Assembly (NCBI RefSeq): GCF_002906855.1
Contig: NZ_MINI01000028.1
Coordinates: 2,480,001-2,544,000 of the forward strand
Direction of reading: 5' to 3'
From: Pseudomonas putida
GTDB lineage: Bacteria; Pseudomonadota; Gammaproteobacteria; Pseudomonadales; Pseudomonadaceae
DNA length: 64,000 nucleotides
Part shown: positions 25,807-37,036 of the stretch, one piece after another
How the letters are laid out: each line of letters begins with the position of its first letter
Numbering within the stretch: the first letter of the stretch is position 1
Translations under genes and position numbers: made by a program
Notes under the pieces: model-generated
What the model was told of the DNA's origin: nothing
Database searches by the model: none
What the model saw: only the letters and a program-made list of their open reading frames with translations

Positions 25807-26052
25807 ATGAATGACTGGATCGACTTTCTCGAATGGCCCGCCATGCTCCTTACCGTGCTTGCCGCCTGGTGCATCGGTTCAAGGCGCCCGGGCAGACGCA
25901 AACTGGGCTTCTGCTGCTTCATCGCCAGCAACGTGCTGTGGGGGATGTGGGGATGGCAGGCACAAGCCTGGGCGCTGATCCTTCTGCAGGTCTGCCTGTG
26001 CATCATGAACCTGCGGGGCTGGAAGAAAAACACGGCGATGGAACCAAGCTGA
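25807..26052 (+). CDS. Small membrane protein (81 aa)
   Basis: Three short membrane segments ('PAMLLTVLAAWCIGS', 'LGFCCFIASNVLWGMWGW', 'WALILLQVCLCIMNLRGW') with positive-inside loops. The repeated 'SNVLWGMWG' and 'MNLRGWKKN' pattern recalls small PnuC- or SWEET-like half transporters, and similar Pseudomonas proteins are familiar to me as hypothetical. The ATG at 25807 follows an in-frame GTG; ribosome site weak. Confidence 0.65.
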   Translation: MNDWIDFLEWPAMLLTVLAAWCIGSRRPGRRKLGFCCFIASNVLWGMWGWQAQAWALILLQVCLCIMNLRGWKKNTAMEPS

Positions 26053-26293
26053 ATGGGTCATGCTTATGTGCGCCGCAAAGTGTGGCGCCTAGGCCGTTCG
26101 CTCCACCCTTCAGCGCCATCGCACAGGTCGCCGCGCGGGCAGGACAAAGAAATGGTGAACATCCCATTTATTGTTGTTATGAGAAATAAGTAGTCCAGCC
26201 ACTGCTTTGCAACTTTTTCACCAATTCTTCACTGCCCTCGCACTTTTTGCTGCCTAGGATTCGCCGACAATTTGCCTGTCCGCAGAGTCAGCC
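26053..26293. other. Intergenic upstream of ArnT-like gene
   Basis: No gene seen. It should hold the promoter of the glycosyltransferase; no operator recognised. Confidence 0.3.
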
Positions 26294-27808
26294 ATGCATC
26301 AGAGAAGAACCGATCAACGCGCGTTGCTGTTACTGCTTGCCACTACGGCCGTTTTATTGATGTTAGGCCTGGGGAGCCGCGAACTTTGGGGTGCAGAAAC
26401 CCGCTGGGCAAACATCGCCCTGCAGATGCTGCAAAGCGGCGACTACTTTGACCCGTACCTCAAGGGTGGCGCCTATTACGACAAACCCCTGCTGTCCTAT
26501 TGGCTGATTACTACCAGCGCCTGGCTGACCGGGGGCCTGGGCCCTTGGTCGCTGCGCCTTTCATCCGTCATTGCGGCGTGGTTCAGCGTTTGGCTGATCT
26601 ACCTGCTCGGCGAGCGCCTGTTCCGCAAAGGCACCGGACTAGTGGCTGGCTGGATGCTGGCCACGACTTTCTACTTCGTGTTCTGGGCACGGGTTGCCAC
26701 CGCTGACATCCTTACGGTGTGCGGCGTGCTGGCCGCAGTCTGGTGGTATTGGCGCGGGCCTGAGGATACGCGTTTCTGGCGCTATGTCGGCTTCTTCGGG
26801 TTATTGGCGCTGACCTCGCTGTTCAAGGGCCTGATCGGCTTCATCCTGCCAGGCCTGGTGTTGCTGCCGCACCTGCTGAGCGAAGGCCGTTGGCGCCGCC
26901 ACCTGAACCTGCGTCTGCTGGCTGCACTGCTGCTGGCCGGAGCGCTGTACATGCTGCCGTTTCTACTCTCGCACCTGTACGGCGCACCCAACTACGGCGA
27001 AAGCGGCCTTGGGCTGGTACTGCGGGAGAACGTGGTGCGGTTCTTCCGGCCATTCGACAACCTGGGGCCGATCTATACCTACCTGGTATACCTGCCGGTC
27101 TACACCCTGCCCTGGGCACCCTGCTGGATCATTGCCGTGTGGGTTGCCGTACGCCACTGGCGGCAGATCGAGCCTGATACCCGCTGGCTGATTCAGGGCC
27201 TTGGCCTGCTGATGCTGTTCTTCACCGCCAGCGGCAGCAGGCGCAGCTACTATGTGCTGCCGCTGGTGCCGTTCGCACAACTGCTCGGTGCCTGGTGGAT
27301 CACCCGGCGCATGGCCCTGCGCGAGGCCGCCGGGCGGCGCCTGCAGGCCGGCTTCGCGGTCACCGCAGTGTTGCTGATGGCAGTACTGGGCATTCTGGTG
27401 CCCTGGAGCAATGGCGGCGGTGGCGTGATCAGCTTCGGCGAGGCCGTGCTTGAACAGGCGAGCCGTCAGGCACCCCTTGCACAATGGCAACTGGTAATGG
27501 TCGAGGTGGACAACAAGGTGCCGATGTACCTCCAAACGGGTGGTGCCCCCTTCTACTATGTGGCGCAGACCGAGGATTACCCCCGCAGCGGCGACACCGC
27601 CAGCTTGATGGCCTGGCTGAAGCGTACCAGCGGCAAGCACTGGGACCCGCAGCGCACGATCATCGTCGCGCATTACCTCCACGGCGAGGCGCCGCCCTTT
27701 GGCTACCTGGAGAGCGATCATCAGGTCATCACCACCCAGCCCAGCCGTGGCGAGCAGTGGCTACACGCCCGCGATGATCAAAGCGTGGCCTATATTCCCA
27801 AAACCTAG
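26294..27808 (+). CDS. ArnT-like (PMT-fold, GT83-type) membrane glycosyltransferase, orphan
   Basis: 504 residues with about 11-12 membrane helices and a C-terminal soluble part from about 400. 'LGLGSRELWGAETRWANIAL' places the catalytic-type acidic residue in the first periplasmic loop, and 'YYDKPLLSYWL' matches ArnT's '(Y)FEKP..GYW'. It moves a sugar from a polyprenyl carrier onto a periplasmic acceptor, possibly lipid A. It stands alone, about 400 bases before the arn operon, so it may be a paralogous transferase with a different donor. Confidence 0.85.
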   Translation: MHQRRTDQRALLLLLATTAVLLMLGLGSRELWGAETRWANIALQMLQSGDYFDPYLKGGAYYDKPLLSYWLITTSAWLTGGLGPWSLRLSSVIAAWFSVWLIYLLGERLFRKGTGLVAGWMLATTFYFVFWARVATADILTVCGVLAAVWWYWRGPEDTRFWRYVGFFGLLALTSLFKGLIGFILPGLVLLPHLLSEGRWRRHLNLRLLAALLLAGALYMLPFLLSHLYGAPNYGESGLGLVLRENVVRFFRPFDNLGPIYTYLVYLPVYTLPWAPCWIIAVWVAVRHWRQIEPDTRWLIQGLGLLMLFFTASGSRRSYYVLPLVPFAQLLGAWWITRRMALREAAGRRLQAGFAVTAVLLMAVLGILVPWSNGGGGVISFGEAVLEQASRQAPLAQWQLVMVEVDNKVPMYLQTGGAPFYYVAQTEDYPRSGDTASLMAWLKRTSGKHWDPQRTIIVAHYLHGEAPPFGYLESDHQVITTQPSRGEQWLHARDDQSVAYIPKT

Positions 27809-28211
27809 GCCGTGCCCTGCCCGTCTTCAAGCCTGTAACTAACAGCGACTATTCGGCCAACTACAAGCATTGTTTTACAACCATCCGAATGGATGTTTAT
27901 GCACATGAAATTTATTGGTAGCTTCATACTTTGTCAGAAAGCTGAACCTCAGCTGTCTGCATTTGCGATGTAATGAGAAGGCGACCATTTTTTTATACTT
28001 CTTTCACAAAATCGAGCATAACCTTGGCCGGATAAGCCCCTGACAACCACGACGGCACGGATGACTGAGCCCCGCAGAAAAACCTGACTTAGCGCAACAC
28101 AGCAACTTTTAGCCTGTGCATGGGATGCAAAAAACTTCTTTGCGTCTACGCTGGCAATTGGACCAATGAAATCAATGGGTTCTGTCATTTTCCTGTATCA
28201 CCGAGGTGCTC
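27809..28211. other. Upstream region of the arn operon
   Basis: About 400 non-coding bases, AT-rich for this genome. A small CATCC-GAAT-GGATG hairpin lies near 27882-27896. I looked for PmrA boxes (CTTAAT direct repeats) and found none clear, so control by PmrA or PhoP cannot be supported from this reading. Confidence 0.5.
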
Positions 28212-29363
28212 ATGAGTGAGGCGTTTCTCCCCTTCTCTCGTCCTAGTATGGGCGAAGAAGAAATTGCGGCTGTCGAAAAAGTCCTGCGTTCGGGCTGGAT
28301 CACGACCGGGCCACAGAACCAGGCACTTGAAGAGCAGTTCGCGCAGTACGTCGGTTGCCGCCATGCGGTGGCCCTGTCATCGGCCACCGGCGGTATGCAC
28401 ATCGCCTTGCTGGCACTGGGTATCGGCCCGGGGGACGAAGTCATTACCCCGTCGCAGACCTGGGTGTCCACGGCCAACATGATTTCGCTGCTCGGTGCCA
28501 CGCCGGTGTTCGTCGATGTCGATCGCGACACCCTGATGACCGATGCGTCGCGTATCGAGGCCGCCATCACCTCGCGGACGAAAGCCATCATCCCAGTGCA
28601 TTACGCCGGCGCTGCCTTCGACCTTGACCCGCTGTACGCACTGGCCGACAAGCATGGTATCGCCGTCATCGAAGACGCCGCCCATGCCGCTGGCACTCGC
28701 TACAAAGGCCGCCATGTCGGCGCCAAAGGTACAGCGATCTTCTCGTTCCACGCGATCAAGAACATGACCTGCGCCGAAGGCGCGATGTTCGTCAGCGACG
28801 ACGAAGCTCTGGCCAGCCGCGTGCGGATGCTCAAGTTCCACGGTCTGGGTGTTGATGCCTACGATCGCATGACCCATGGCCGCAAGCCCCAGGCCCAGGT
28901 CATGGAGCCAGGCTTCAAGTACAACCTTGCCGACATCAACGCCGCCATCGCCCTGGTGCAACTCAAGCGCCTGGACGCGATCAACGCCCGCCGAACCGAA
29001 CTGGCCGCCCGCTACCAGCAACGCTTCGAAGGCCTGCCAGTGCAGCCCCTGACCGTGCCGACTGCCTATGCGCAGCAGCACGCCTGGCACCTGTACATCC
29101 TGCGCATCGACAGCGAACGCTGTGGCCTGGACCGCGAAGCCTTCATGAAAGGCCTGCAAGAGCGCGGCATCGGCACCGGCATCCACTTCATCGCCACCCA
29201 CCTGCACACCTGGTACCGCCAGCGTGATCCGCAGCTGTCGCTGCCGAACACCGAATGGAACTCTGCACGGTTGTGCTCCATTCCGTTGTTCCCCGACATG
29301 ACCGACCAGGACCTCGACCGGGTCGTTACCGCCATTGAGCAGGTTGTGGGGAAACGCCCGTGA
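28212..29363 (+). CDS. arnB: UDP-L-Ara4O C-4'' aminotransferase
   Basis: 383 residues, DegT/DnrJ/EryC1 fold. '[22 protein letters not shown]' and '[17 protein letters not shown]' bind PLP phosphate; the Schiff-base Lys lies in '[16 protein letters not shown]'. It transfers an amino group from glutamate to UDP-4-keto-arabinose, making UDP-L-Ara4N. GAGGTG before the ATG at 28212. First gene of the operon; arnC overlaps its stop. Confidence 0.95.
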   Translation: MSEAFLPFSRPSMGEEEIAAVEKVLRSGWITTGPQNQALEEQFAQYVGCRHAVALSSATGGMHIALLALGIGPGDEVITPSQTWVSTANMISLLGATPVFVDVDRDTLMTDASRIEAAITSRTKAIIPVHYAGAAFDLDPLYALADKHGIAVIEDAAHAAGTRYKGRHVGAKGTAIFSFHAIKNMTCAEGAMFVSDDEALASRVRMLKFHGLGVDAYDRMTHGRKPQAQVMEPGFKYNLADINAAIALVQLKRLDAINARRTELAARYQQRFEGLPVQPLTVPTAYAQQHAWHLYILRIDSERCGLDREAFMKGLQERGIGTGIHFIATHLHTWYRQRDPQLSLPNTEWNSARLCSIPLFPDMTDQDLDRVVTAIEQVVGKRP

Positions 29364-30382
29364 GACCGTACCCAATCAACTGCGTGTCCATCGTCATTCC
29401 GGTCTACAACGAGCAGGAAAGCCTGCCCGAACTGCTGCGCCGCACCGGCGCAGCTTGCCAGCAGCTGCGCCACCCTTATGAAATCGTGCTGGTCGACGAC
29501 GGCAGCCGCGACGACTCGGCGCAAATCCTCGAAGACGCCGCCCAGGCCGAGAACAGCCCGTTCGTGGCGGTCATCCTCAACCGCAACTACGGCCAGCACG
29601 CGGCGATCATGGCCGGTTTCGAACAGTGCAAAGGCGACGTGGTGATCACCCTCGACGCTGACCTGCAAAACCCGCCGGAAGAAATCCCGCGCCTGGTCGC
29701 CGAAGCCGAACGCGGCTTCGACGTGGTCGGCACGGTGCGCAGCAACCGCCAGGACTCGGCCCTGCGCCGCTGGCCGTCGAAGGTGATCAACTACGCGGTC
29801 AAACGCTCCACCGGCGTTGCCATGAGCGACTACGGCTGCATGCTGCGCGCCTACCGGCGCACTGTGATCGACGCCATGCTCGCCTGCCGCGAGCGCAGCA
29901 CCTTCATCCCGATCCTGGCCAACAGCTTCGCCCGCCATACCACCGAGATCCTGGTGACCCACGCCGAGCGTGAACACGGCGATTCGAAATACAGCCCGAT
30001 GCGCCTGATCAGCCTGATGTTCGACCTGATCACCTGCATGACCACCACGCCATTGCGCCTGCTGAGCATCGTCGGTTTCAGCATGGCTGCGCTTGGGGTG
30101 CTGTTCGCCTTCGCGTTGATCGTGCTGCGCCTGGCATTTGGCCCGGGCTGGGCCGGTAACGGCCTGTTCGTGCTGTTCGCCGTGCTGTTCGTGTTCACCG
30201 GTGGCCAGTTCATCGGCATGGGCCTGCTCGGCGAGTACCTGGGGCGCATGTATAGCGACGTGCGCGCCCGGCCACGGTTCTTCATCGAAAAAGTGCTGCG
30301 CAGCGGTCCTCCGCCTGTGCCGGCGCAAAGCGTCACCGTTGATGGTTTCACTTCCTCTACTTCTGGTCAGGTTCACTCATGA
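29360..30382 (+). CDS. arnC: Undecaprenyl-phosphate L-Ara4FN transferase
   Basis: 340 residues. N-terminal GT2 domain ('[17 protein letters not shown]', '[13 protein letters not shown]', '[16 protein letters not shown]') and two C-terminal membrane helices (about 235-260 and 270-295). It moves formylated Ara4N from UDP to undecaprenyl phosphate at the inner membrane. The GTG start overlaps the arnB TGA by four bases, so translation is coupled. Confidence 0.95.
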   Translation: MRPYPINCVSIVIPVYNEQESLPELLRRTGAACQQLRHPYEIVLVDDGSRDDSAQILEDAAQAENSPFVAVILNRNYGQHAAIMAGFEQCKGDVVITLDADLQNPPEEIPRLVAEAERGFDVVGTVRSNRQDSALRRWPSKVINYAVKRSTGVAMSDYGCMLRAYRRTVIDAMLACRERSTFIPILANSFARHTTEILVTHAEREHGDSKYSPMRLISLMFDLITCMTTTPLRLLSIVGFSMAALGVLFAFALIVLRLAFGPGWAGNGLFVLFAVLFVFTGGQFIGMGLLGEYLGRMYSDVRARPRFFIEKVLRSGPPPVPAQSVTVDGFTSSTSGQVHS

Positions 30383-32385
30383 GTGCAAAAACGGTTGTCT
30401 TCGCGTACCACGATATCGGCTGCGCCGGCATTGAAGCCCTGCTCGACAGCGGCTATGACATCGCAGCGGTGTTCACTCATGCCGACGATCCCAAGGAAAA
30501 CGCCTTCTACGCCTCGGTGGCACAGCTGTGCGCCCGCAAAGGCATCCCGGTGCATGCACCGGAGGATGTCAACCACCCGCTGTGGGTCGAGCGCATCAGC
30601 CAGCTCGACCCCGACTACCTGTTCTCGTTCTACTACCGCAACCTGCTGAGCGAACCGCTGCTGGCCACCGGCCGCAAAGGTGCGTTCAACCTGCATGGCT
30701 CGCTGCTGCCGCGCTACCGCGGCCGTGCACCGGCCAACTGGGTGCTGGTCAACGGCGAAACCGAAACCGGCGTGACCCTGCACCGCATGGTCAAACGTGC
30801 CGATGCCGGTGCCATCGTCGCCCAGCTGCGGGTGGCTATCGAACGTAGCGACACCGCGCTGAGCCTGCATGGCAAGCTGCGTGCCGCTGCCGCCGACCTG
30901 CTGCGCGACACCTTGCCGAACCTGCGCCAGGGCAAGGTCAGCGAAACTCCACAGGATGAATCGAAGGCGACCGTGTTCGGCCGTCGTACTGCGGCCGATG
31001 GCCGCCTGGACTGGCAAGCGCCTGCCGAAACCCTGTTCAACCTGGTGCGCGCGGTGACCCAGCCCTACCCTGGCGCCTTCTGCCAGGTTGGCGAGCACAA
31101 GCTGATCGTCTGGAGCGCCGACGTGGTCAAGGGCAATGACGGCCTGGCCCCAGGCCGGGTCATCAGCACCGACCCGCTGCGCATCGCCTGTGGCGAGGAC
31201 TCGCTGGTGATCAGTGCCGGCCAGCGCAACGACACCGGCCTGTACCTGAGCGGCCCGCAACTGGCCAACGAGCTGGGCCTGGTCGAAGGCTCGCTGCTGC
31301 GTGGCACCGACGCCCGCCGCAACGTTCGCCGCACCCGGGTATTGATCCTCGGGGTCAACGGTTTCATCGGCAACCACCTGTCCGAGCGCCTGCTCAGCGA
31401 CGAGCGCTACGAAGTCTACGGCCTGGACATCGGCTCCGACGCCATCGAGCGCCTGCGCAACCACCCACGCTTCCACTTCGTCGAAGGCGACATCAGCATC
31501 CACTCCGAGTGGATCGAGTACCACATCAAGAAGTGCGACGTGGTGCTGCCTCTGGTGGCCATTGCCACGCCGATCGAATACACCCGCAACCCGCTGCGCG
31601 TGTTCGAGCTGGACTTCGAAGAGAACCTGCGCCTGGTGCGTTACTGCGTCAAGTACAACAAACGCGTGATCTTCCCGTCGACCTCTGAAGTCTACGGCAT
31701 GTGCCAGGACCCAAACTTCGACGAAGACAGCTCCAACCTGGTGGTCGGGCCGATCAACAAGCAGCGCTGGATCTACTCGGTGTCCAAGCAGTTGCTCGAC
31801 CGGGTCATCTGGGCCTATGGCCAGAAAGGCCTGAACTTCACCCTGTTCCGCCCGTTCAACTGGATGGGCCCACGCCTGGACCGCCTGGACTCTGCACGTA
31901 TTGGCAGTTCCCGGGCCATCACCCAGCTGATCCTGAACCTGGTGGAAGGTACGCCGATCCGTCTGTTCGACGGCGGCGCACAGAAGCGTTGCTTCACCGA
32001 CATCGCCGACGGCGTCGAGGCCCTGGCGCGGATCATCGACAACGACAACGATGCCTGCAACGGCCAGATCATCAACATCGGCAACCCGGACAACGAAGCC
32101 AGCATCCGCCAGCTGGGCGAAGAGCTGCTGCGCCAGTTCGAAGCCCACCCGCTGCGCAGCCACTTCCCGCCGTTCGCCGGTTTCCGCGACGTCGAGAGCA
32201 AGGCGTTCTACGGCGGCGGCTACCAGGACGTGTCCCACCGCAAGCCGAGCATCGCCAACGCCAAGCGCCTGCTGAACTGGGAACCGACCGTGGAGATGCG
32301 GGAGACCATCGGCAACACCCTGGACTTCTTCCTGCGTGAAGCCATGCGCGAGAACGAGACCCGTCCGGCAGAAGAAGCACGCTGA
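30379..32385 (+). CDS. arnA: Bifunctional UDP-glucuronate decarboxylase / UDP-L-Ara4N formyltransferase
   Basis: 668 residues, the usual length. The N-terminal formyltransferase (about 1-300) has '[19 protein letters not shown]', with the catalytic His, and an Asp further on. The C-terminal SDR decarboxylase (about 310-668) has '[16 protein letters not shown]', Ser/Glu in 'PSTSEVYG' and YxxxK in '[10 protein letters not shown]'. It makes the keto sugar for ArnB and formylates the ArnB product. ATGA overlap with arnC. Confidence 0.96.
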   Translation: MSAKTVVFAYHDIGCAGIEALLDSGYDIAAVFTHADDPKENAFYASVAQLCARKGIPVHAPEDVNHPLWVERISQLDPDYLFSFYYRNLLSEPLLATGRKGAFNLHGSLLPRYRGRAPANWVLVNGETETGVTLHRMVKRADAGAIVAQLRVAIERSDTALSLHGKLRAAAADLLRDTLPNLRQGKVSETPQDESKATVFGRRTAADGRLDWQAPAETLFNLVRAVTQPYPGAFCQVGEHKLIVWSADVVKGNDGLAPGRVISTDPLRIACGEDSLVISAGQRNDTGLYLSGPQLANELGLVEGSLLRGTDARRNVRRTRVLILGVNGFIGNHLSERLLSDERYEVYGLDIGSDAIERLRNHPRFHFVEGDISIHSEWIEYHIKKCDVVLPLVAIATPIEYTRNPLRVFELDFEENLRLVRYCVKYNKRVIFPSTSEVYGMCQDPNFDEDSSNLVVGPINKQRWIYSVSKQLLDRVIWAYGQKGLNFTLFRPFNWMGPRLDRLDSARIGSSRAITQLILNLVEGTPIRLFDGGAQKRCFTDIADGVEALARIIDNDNDACNGQIINIGNPDNEASIRQLGEELLRQFEAHPLRSHFPPFAGFRDVESKAFYGGGYQDVSHRKPSIANAKRLLNWEPTVEMRETIGNTLDFFLREAMRENETRPAEEAR

Positions 32386-33269
32386 TGCAGGCAGGGTTGC
32401 GCATCGACGTCGATACCTACCGCGGCACCCGTGAAGGTGTGCCGCGCCTGTTGGAGCTGCTCGACGAGGCGCAGGTCAAGGCGACGTTCTTCTTCAGTGT
32501 CGGTCCGGACAACATGGGGCGCCACTTGTGGCGCCTGATCCGCCCGCAGTTCTTGTGGAAGATGCTGCGCTCCAATGCCGCCGGGCTGTACGGCTGGGAC
32601 ATTCTCCTGGCCGGCACCGCCTGGCCCGGCAAGCCGATTGGCCGCGACCTCGGGCACCTGATGCGTCAGGCCCGGGACGCCGGCCACGAGGTCGGCCTGC
32701 ACGCCTGGGACCACCACGGCTGGCAGGCGAATGCCGGGCACTGGAGCATGGCGCAACTGACCGAGCAGATCCGTCAGGGCGTCGACACCCTCACTGACAT
32801 TCTCGGCGCACCGGTGGACTGTTCGGCCGTCGCCGGTTGGCGCGCGGACGAGCGGATCATCGAGGCCAAGCAGGCCTTCGGTTTTCGCTACAACAGCGAT
32901 TGCCGAGGCACTAGCCTGTTCCGCCCTCGCCTGGCCGACGGCTCGCCAGGGGCGCCGCAGATTCCGGTGGACCTGCCGACCTTCGACGAGGTCGTCGGCC
33001 CGCAGGTGACTGCCGCGCAGTTCAACGCATTCATCCTTGGGCGCTTGCGCCCACAGGCACTCAACGTCTACACCATCCATGCAGAGGTAGAAGGGATTCT
33101 GATGGCCCAGGACTTCCGCCAATTGCTGGCCGATGCACGCCAGCGCGAAATCACGTTCAAACCCTTGGGCGAGCTGCTCCCCGCCTCGCTCGACACCTTG
33201 CCCGTTGCCAGCGTGCAGCGCGGCGTCCTGCAAGGCCGTGAGGGCTGGCTGGGAGTGCAGGGCTCATGA
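32385..33269 (+). CDS. arnD: 4-deoxy-4-formamido-L-arabinose-phosphoundecaprenol deformylase
   Basis: 294 residues with a polysaccharide-deacetylase (NodB) fold. Metal ligand Asp in 'RIDVDTYRG', '[18 protein letters not shown]', and His ligands around '[10 protein letters not shown]' are present. It removes the formyl group on the cytoplasmic or membrane face so that the sugar is locked in the pathway. ATG overlaps the arnA stop by one base. Confidence 0.95.
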   Translation: MQAGLRIDVDTYRGTREGVPRLLELLDEAQVKATFFFSVGPDNMGRHLWRLIRPQFLWKMLRSNAAGLYGWDILLAGTAWPGKPIGRDLGHLMRQARDAGHEVGLHAWDHHGWQANAGHWSMAQLTEQIRQGVDTLTDILGAPVDCSAVAGWRADERIIEAKQAFGFRYNSDCRGTSLFRPRLADGSPGAPQIPVDLPTFDEVVGPQVTAAQFNAFILGRLRPQALNVYTIHAEVEGILMAQDFRQLLADARQREITFKPLGELLPASLDTLPVASVQRGVLQGREGWLGVQGS

Positions 33270-34915
33270 GCAGACGCTGGACGCTTGCGCTGCTGCTCGG
33301 CCTGTTCGTACTGGCCTTCCTGCTGCCACTGGGCGGCCATGGCTTGTGGATCCCCGACGAAACCCGCTACGCCCAGGTCAGCCAGGAGATGCTGCTGACC
33401 GGCAACTGGGTCTCGCCCCACTTCATGGGGCTGCGCTACTTCGAAAAACCTGCAGCCGGCTACTGGATGATCGCCCTCAGCCAGGGGCTGTTCGGCCAGA
33501 ACCTGTTCGGCGTGCGTTTTGCCTCGGCGCTGAGCGTTGGGCTGAGCCTGATCCTGTGCTATCTGGTGGCACGCAGGCTCTGGAACGACCCGCGCAAGAG
33601 CCTGGTCTGCACCCTGATCTACATGAGCTTCTGCGTCATGGTCGGCCAGGCTGTCTATGCCAACCTCGATCCGCAGTTCACCCTGTGGGTCAACCTCAGC
33701 CTGGTAGCCTTGTGGTTCGCCGTAGACAGCCACAGCAACGGCCAGCGCCTTGCCGCCTGGGCGGTACTGGGGCTGGGCTGTGCCATGGGCTTCATGACCA
33801 AGGGTTTTCTCGCCTGGCTGCTGCCGGTGTTGATCGCCCTGCCGTGGATGCTCTGGCAGAAGCGCTGGCGTGAACTGTTGGTGTTCGGCCCGGTGGCCGT
33901 GCTGGTGGCGATCGTCGTCAGCCTGCCCTGGGTGCTGGCGGTCCATCTCCAGGAACCGGACTACTGGCGGTTCTTCTTCTGGCATGAGCACATTCGCCGC
34001 TTTGCCGGTGACGATGCCCAGCACAGCGCGCCCTTCTGGTACTACTTGCCGCTGCTGGTGGCCTACAGCCTGCCCTGGATCGCCATGCTGCCGCCGGCCC
34101 TGAAACAGGCCTGGCAGAGCCGTACCCAGGCCAAGGTCGTGTTCCTGCTGCTGTGGCTGCTGATGCCGTTGCTGTTCTTTAGCCTGAGCAAGGGCAAGCT
34201 GCCAACCTACATCTTCCCGTGCCTGCTGCCATTGGCCCTGCTGATCGGCCATGCCGTGGAAGAACGGCTGCGCCTGCATCAAGGCCGCGTGCTGGGCATC
34301 AACGGCTGGCTCAACGTGGTGATGGGCGTGATCGCCCTGATCGCACTGGCCTGGCTGCAATGGAAGAAACCGGTGTACGTCCACGAACCGACCGGTTTGC
34401 TGCTGATATGCGTGGCGATGGCGGGTTGGACCGTCGCAAGCCTGGCCCAGGCCCTGTCGCCGCTGCGCTGCTGGGCAGCTCCGGTGGCCGGCAGCCTGTT
34501 GCTGATGGCCCTGCTGCCGGCGGCAATGCCCAAGTCGGTGGAGGGCAACAAGATGCCCGACCAGTTCATCCTGCAGCACCTCGACGAACTGGCAGGCGCC
34601 ACTCACCTGATGAGCAACGACCTCGGCGCGGCATCGGCACTGGCCTGGCGCCTGAAACAGCCGAACGTGGCGTTCTACAACACCGTCGGCGAACTGAAGT
34701 ACGGCCTGGCGACTCCAGAAGGCGACGGTCGCCGGTTGAACGACAAGAACGTTCGCCAGTGGGTCGACGACGCCCGCCGCACTGGCACGGTCGCCGTGGT
34801 GATGCGGGTCAAGGGTGAGGATGAGCAACGTGAGCTTGCTCTGCTGCCTGAGGATGGCACCCGCTACCAGCAAGGCAAGATGGTGATCCTCATTCTGCCC
34901 AGAGTATCGCCATGA
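33266..34915 (+). CDS. arnT: Undecaprenyl phosphate-alpha-L-Ara4N transferase
   Basis: 549 residues, about 12 membrane helices plus a periplasmic C-terminal domain. The first periplasmic loop carries '[19 protein letters not shown]', with the conserved Asp-Glu pair, and '[10 protein letters not shown]' follows. It transfers Ara4N to lipid A phosphates in the periplasm, lowering negative charge and giving polymyxin and cationic peptide resistance. Four-base overlap with arnD. Confidence 0.96.
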   Translation: MSRRWTLALLLGLFVLAFLLPLGGHGLWIPDETRYAQVSQEMLLTGNWVSPHFMGLRYFEKPAAGYWMIALSQGLFGQNLFGVRFASALSVGLSLILCYLVARRLWNDPRKSLVCTLIYMSFCVMVGQAVYANLDPQFTLWVNLSLVALWFAVDSHSNGQRLAAWAVLGLGCAMGFMTKGFLAWLLPVLIALPWMLWQKRWRELLVFGPVAVLVAIVVSLPWVLAVHLQEPDYWRFFFWHEHIRRFAGDDAQHSAPFWYYLPLLVAYSLPWIAMLPPALKQAWQSRTQAKVVFLLLWLLMPLLFFSLSKGKLPTYIFPCLLPLALLIGHAVEERLRLHQGRVLGINGWLNVVMGVIALIALAWLQWKKPVYVHEPTGLLLICVAMAGWTVASLAQALSPLRCWAAPVAGSLLLMALLPAAMPKSVEGNKMPDQFILQHLDELAGATHLMSNDLGAASALAWRLKQPNVAFYNTVGELKYGLATPEGDGRRLNDKNVRQWVDDARRTGTVAVVMRVKGEDEQRELALLPEDGTRYQQGKMVILILPRVSP

Positions 34916-35256
34916 GCTGGTTGCTTCTGTTGACGGCCTGCCTGCTGACTTGCCTGGGCCAGGTGGCACAGAAGTTCGCCGTGGAAGGCTGGCGTGGGCA
35001 AGCGGGGCCGTGGACGGACAAGTTGCGTTCGCCCTGGCTGTGGCTGGCGCTCCTCGCCCTCGGCAGCGGTCTGCTGGTCTGGCTGCTGGTACTGCAGCGC
35101 ATGGAGGTGGGTATCGCCTATCCGATGCTCAGCCTGAACTTCGTGGTGATCACCCTGATCGCCCGCTTTGGCTTCCATGAACCGGTCGATCGCCGGCACT
35201 GGCTGGGGGTAGCCATGGTCATCGCCGGTGTCGCACTGCTGGGGCAGCAATCATGA
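34912..35256 (+). CDS. arnE: Ara4N-lipid carrier flippase subunit ArnE
   Basis: 114 residues, four membrane helices of the EamA/SMR fold. '[17 protein letters not shown]' and '[21 protein letters not shown]' are family text. Together with ArnF it is thought to flip undecaprenyl-phosphate-Ara4N across the inner membrane. ATG overlaps the arnT stop. Confidence 0.93.
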   Translation: MSWLLLLTACLLTCLGQVAQKFAVEGWRGQAGPWTDKLRSPWLWLALLALGSGLLVWLLVLQRMEVGIAYPMLSLNFVVITLIARFGFHEPVDRRHWLGVAMVIAGVALLGQQS

Positions 35257-35666
35257 ATCAGCGCCTTGGCATCGCGTTTGCTCTGGGTAGCGTGCTGCTG
35301 GTCAGCGGCGCCCAGTTGGCCATGCGCTGGAGCATGACCCGCCTGCCGCAACCAGGGCAGTGGCAATCGGTGCTGGCCGGTCAGGGCATCGATGCCCTCG
35401 CCGTGGCCGTAGTGCTGGCGGCGATCGCTGCCTATGGCCTGTCGATGTTGTGCTGGCTGCTGGCCCTGCGCGATCTGCCGTTGGGCCGGGCCTACTCGCT
35501 GCTGAGCCTGAGCTACGCCTTGGTTTACCTGTTGGCGGCCGGCCTGCCGCTGTTCGACGAAACATTCAGTTTGAGCAAATCACTGGGCGTGGCACTGGTC
35601 ATGCTCGGGGTCATTACTATCAATACGCGTCCGGTCCGTTCGCCCGCATTAAGGAGTGCTCCATGA
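35253..35666 (+). CDS. arnF: Ara4N-lipid carrier flippase subunit ArnF
   Basis: 137 residues, four membrane helices. '[17 protein letters not shown]' and '[19 protein letters not shown]' fit ArnF. Partner of ArnE. Its end overlaps the start of ugd by four bases, and AAGGAG inside its last codons serves as the ugd ribosome site. Confidence 0.92.
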   Translation: MNQRLGIAFALGSVLLVSGAQLAMRWSMTRLPQPGQWQSVLAGQGIDALAVAVVLAAIAAYGLSMLCWLLALRDLPLGRAYSLLSLSYALVYLLAAGLPLFDETFSLSKSLGVALVMLGVITINTRPVRSPALRSAP

Positions 35667-37036
35667 AAATTACAGTGTTTGGTAGCGGGTACGTCGGCCT
35701 GGTGCAAGCCGCGGTACTGGCCGAAGTCGGCCATGATGTCGTGTGCATGGATGTCGATGAGAAGAAAGTCGAGTTGTTGCGCCAAGGCCATGTCAGCATC
35801 TTTGAGCCGGGCCTTTCGAGCCTGGTGCGCGAAGGCCTGGATGGCGGCCGCCTGCAATTCACCACCGATGAAAAGCTCGCCGTCGAGCATGGCCGCGTCG
35901 CCTTCATTGCCGTCGGCACCCCCTCCTGCGCGGATGGCTCGGCGGACCTCAAGTATGTGCTGTCGGTCGGCGACGCGGTTGCCCGCCACCGCCAGCAACC
36001 GTTGATCCTGGTTGAAAAATCTACCGTGCCGGTAGGCACCGGTGACACCCTGCGTGCGCACATCACTACTGCGCTCAAGGGCCGCGAGCTGCGCATCGAT
36101 ATCGTGTCCAACCCGGAGTTCCTCAAGGAAGGCTCGGCCGTCGCCGATTGCCGCCGGCCGGACCGTATCGTCATCGGTTGCGAAGGTGAAGACGTGCGCG
36201 ATGTCATGCGCGACCTCTACTCACCGTTCAACCGCAACCATGACCGCATCATGTTCATGGACCTGCGCAGCGCCGAGCTGACCAAGTACGCCGCCAACTG
36301 TATGCTCGCCACCAAGATCAGCTTCATCAACCAGATCGCCGAGCTGGCCGAGCATCTGGGTGCCGATATCGAATCGGTGCGCCAGGGCATCGGTGCCGAC
36401 ACCCGCATCGGCTACCATTTCATCTACCCAGGCTGCGGCTATGGCGGCTCGTGCTTCCCCAAGGACATGCGTGCGCTGATCCACAGTGCCGAGCAGGTGC
36501 ATTGCTCCAGCGACTTGCTGCAGGCGGTCGAGGCGATCAACGAGCGCCAGAAGCACAAGCTGTTCGAGCGCATCCACGCCTTCTACAACGGTGACCTTGC
36601 CGGCAAGACCTTTGCCGTGTGGGGCCTGGCGTTCAAGCCCAACACCGACGACATGCGCGACGCCCCCAGCCGTGTGCTGCTTGAATCGCTATGGGCGGCC
36701 GGTGCCAGCGTGCGCGCCTTCGACCCCGAGGCCATGCAGGAAACCCAGCACCTGTATCCGGATGAAGAAAAACTGATGCTGATGGGTACCCCGGAATCGG
36801 TACTGTCCGGCGCCGACGCGTTGATCATCTGCACCGAATGGCAACAGTTCAAGGCGCCGGATTTCGAGCTGATCCAGCAACGCCTGAAGGCACCGGTGAT
36901 CTTCGACGGGCGCAACCTCTATGACGCCGAGCGCCTGTCGCGCAAAGGTTTCAAGTACTTCCCGATCGGCCGTGGCGACTCCTGCCAGTTGCCGGTTTCC
37001 CCGCAATTGCCACGCCAGGGTACGAAAGCAGCGTGA
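35663..37036 (+). CDS. ugd: UDP-glucose 6-dehydrogenase
   Basis: 457 residues. Rossmann '[20 protein letters not shown]'; catalytic Cys in '[18 protein letters not shown]'; 'FVAVGTPS'-like text as '[13 protein letters not shown]'; NAD-binding C-terminal domain '[16 protein letters not shown]'. It oxidises UDP-glucose to UDP-glucuronate, the precursor used by ArnA. AAGGAG 9 bases before ATG; longer upstream frames are arnF shadows. It completes the pathway inside one operon. Confidence 0.96.
   Translation: MKITVFGSGYVGLVQAAVLAEVGHDVVCMDVDEKKVELLRQGHVSIFEPGLSSLVREGLDGGRLQFTTDEKLAVEHGRVAFIAVGTPSCADGSADLKYVLSVGDAVARHRQQPLILVEKSTVPVGTGDTLRAHITTALKGRELRIDIVSNPEFLKEGSAVADCRRPDRIVIGCEGEDVRDVMRDLYSPFNRNHDRIMFMDLRSAELTKYAANCMLATKISFINQIAELAEHLGADIESVRQGIGADTRIGYHFIYPGCGYGGSCFPKDMRALIHSAEQVHCSSDLLQAVEAINERQKHKLFERIHAFYNGDLAGKTFAVWGLAFKPNTDDMRDAPSRVLLESLWAAGASVRAFDPEAMQETQHLYPDEEKLMLMGTPESVLSGADALIICTEWQQFKAPDFELIQQRLKAPVIFDGRNLYDAERLSRKGFKYFPIGRGDSCQLPVSPQLPRQGTKAA

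Noticed and set aside
27809..28211. PmrA box before arnB
   Set aside because: No pair of CTTAAT-like half-sites at the right spacing could be found by eye.
30373..32238. 621-codon minus-strand open frame
   Set aside because: Antisense to arnA; length reflects high third-position GC, and no start signal or domain is present.
33068..34969. 633-codon minus-strand open frame
   Set aside because: Antisense to arnD and arnT, with Gln/His/Ala-rich nonsense composition.
35360..35662. Upstream extension of ugd
   Set aside because: The extra 101 residues are arnF read in another frame; the ugd start at 35663 has its own AAGGAG.
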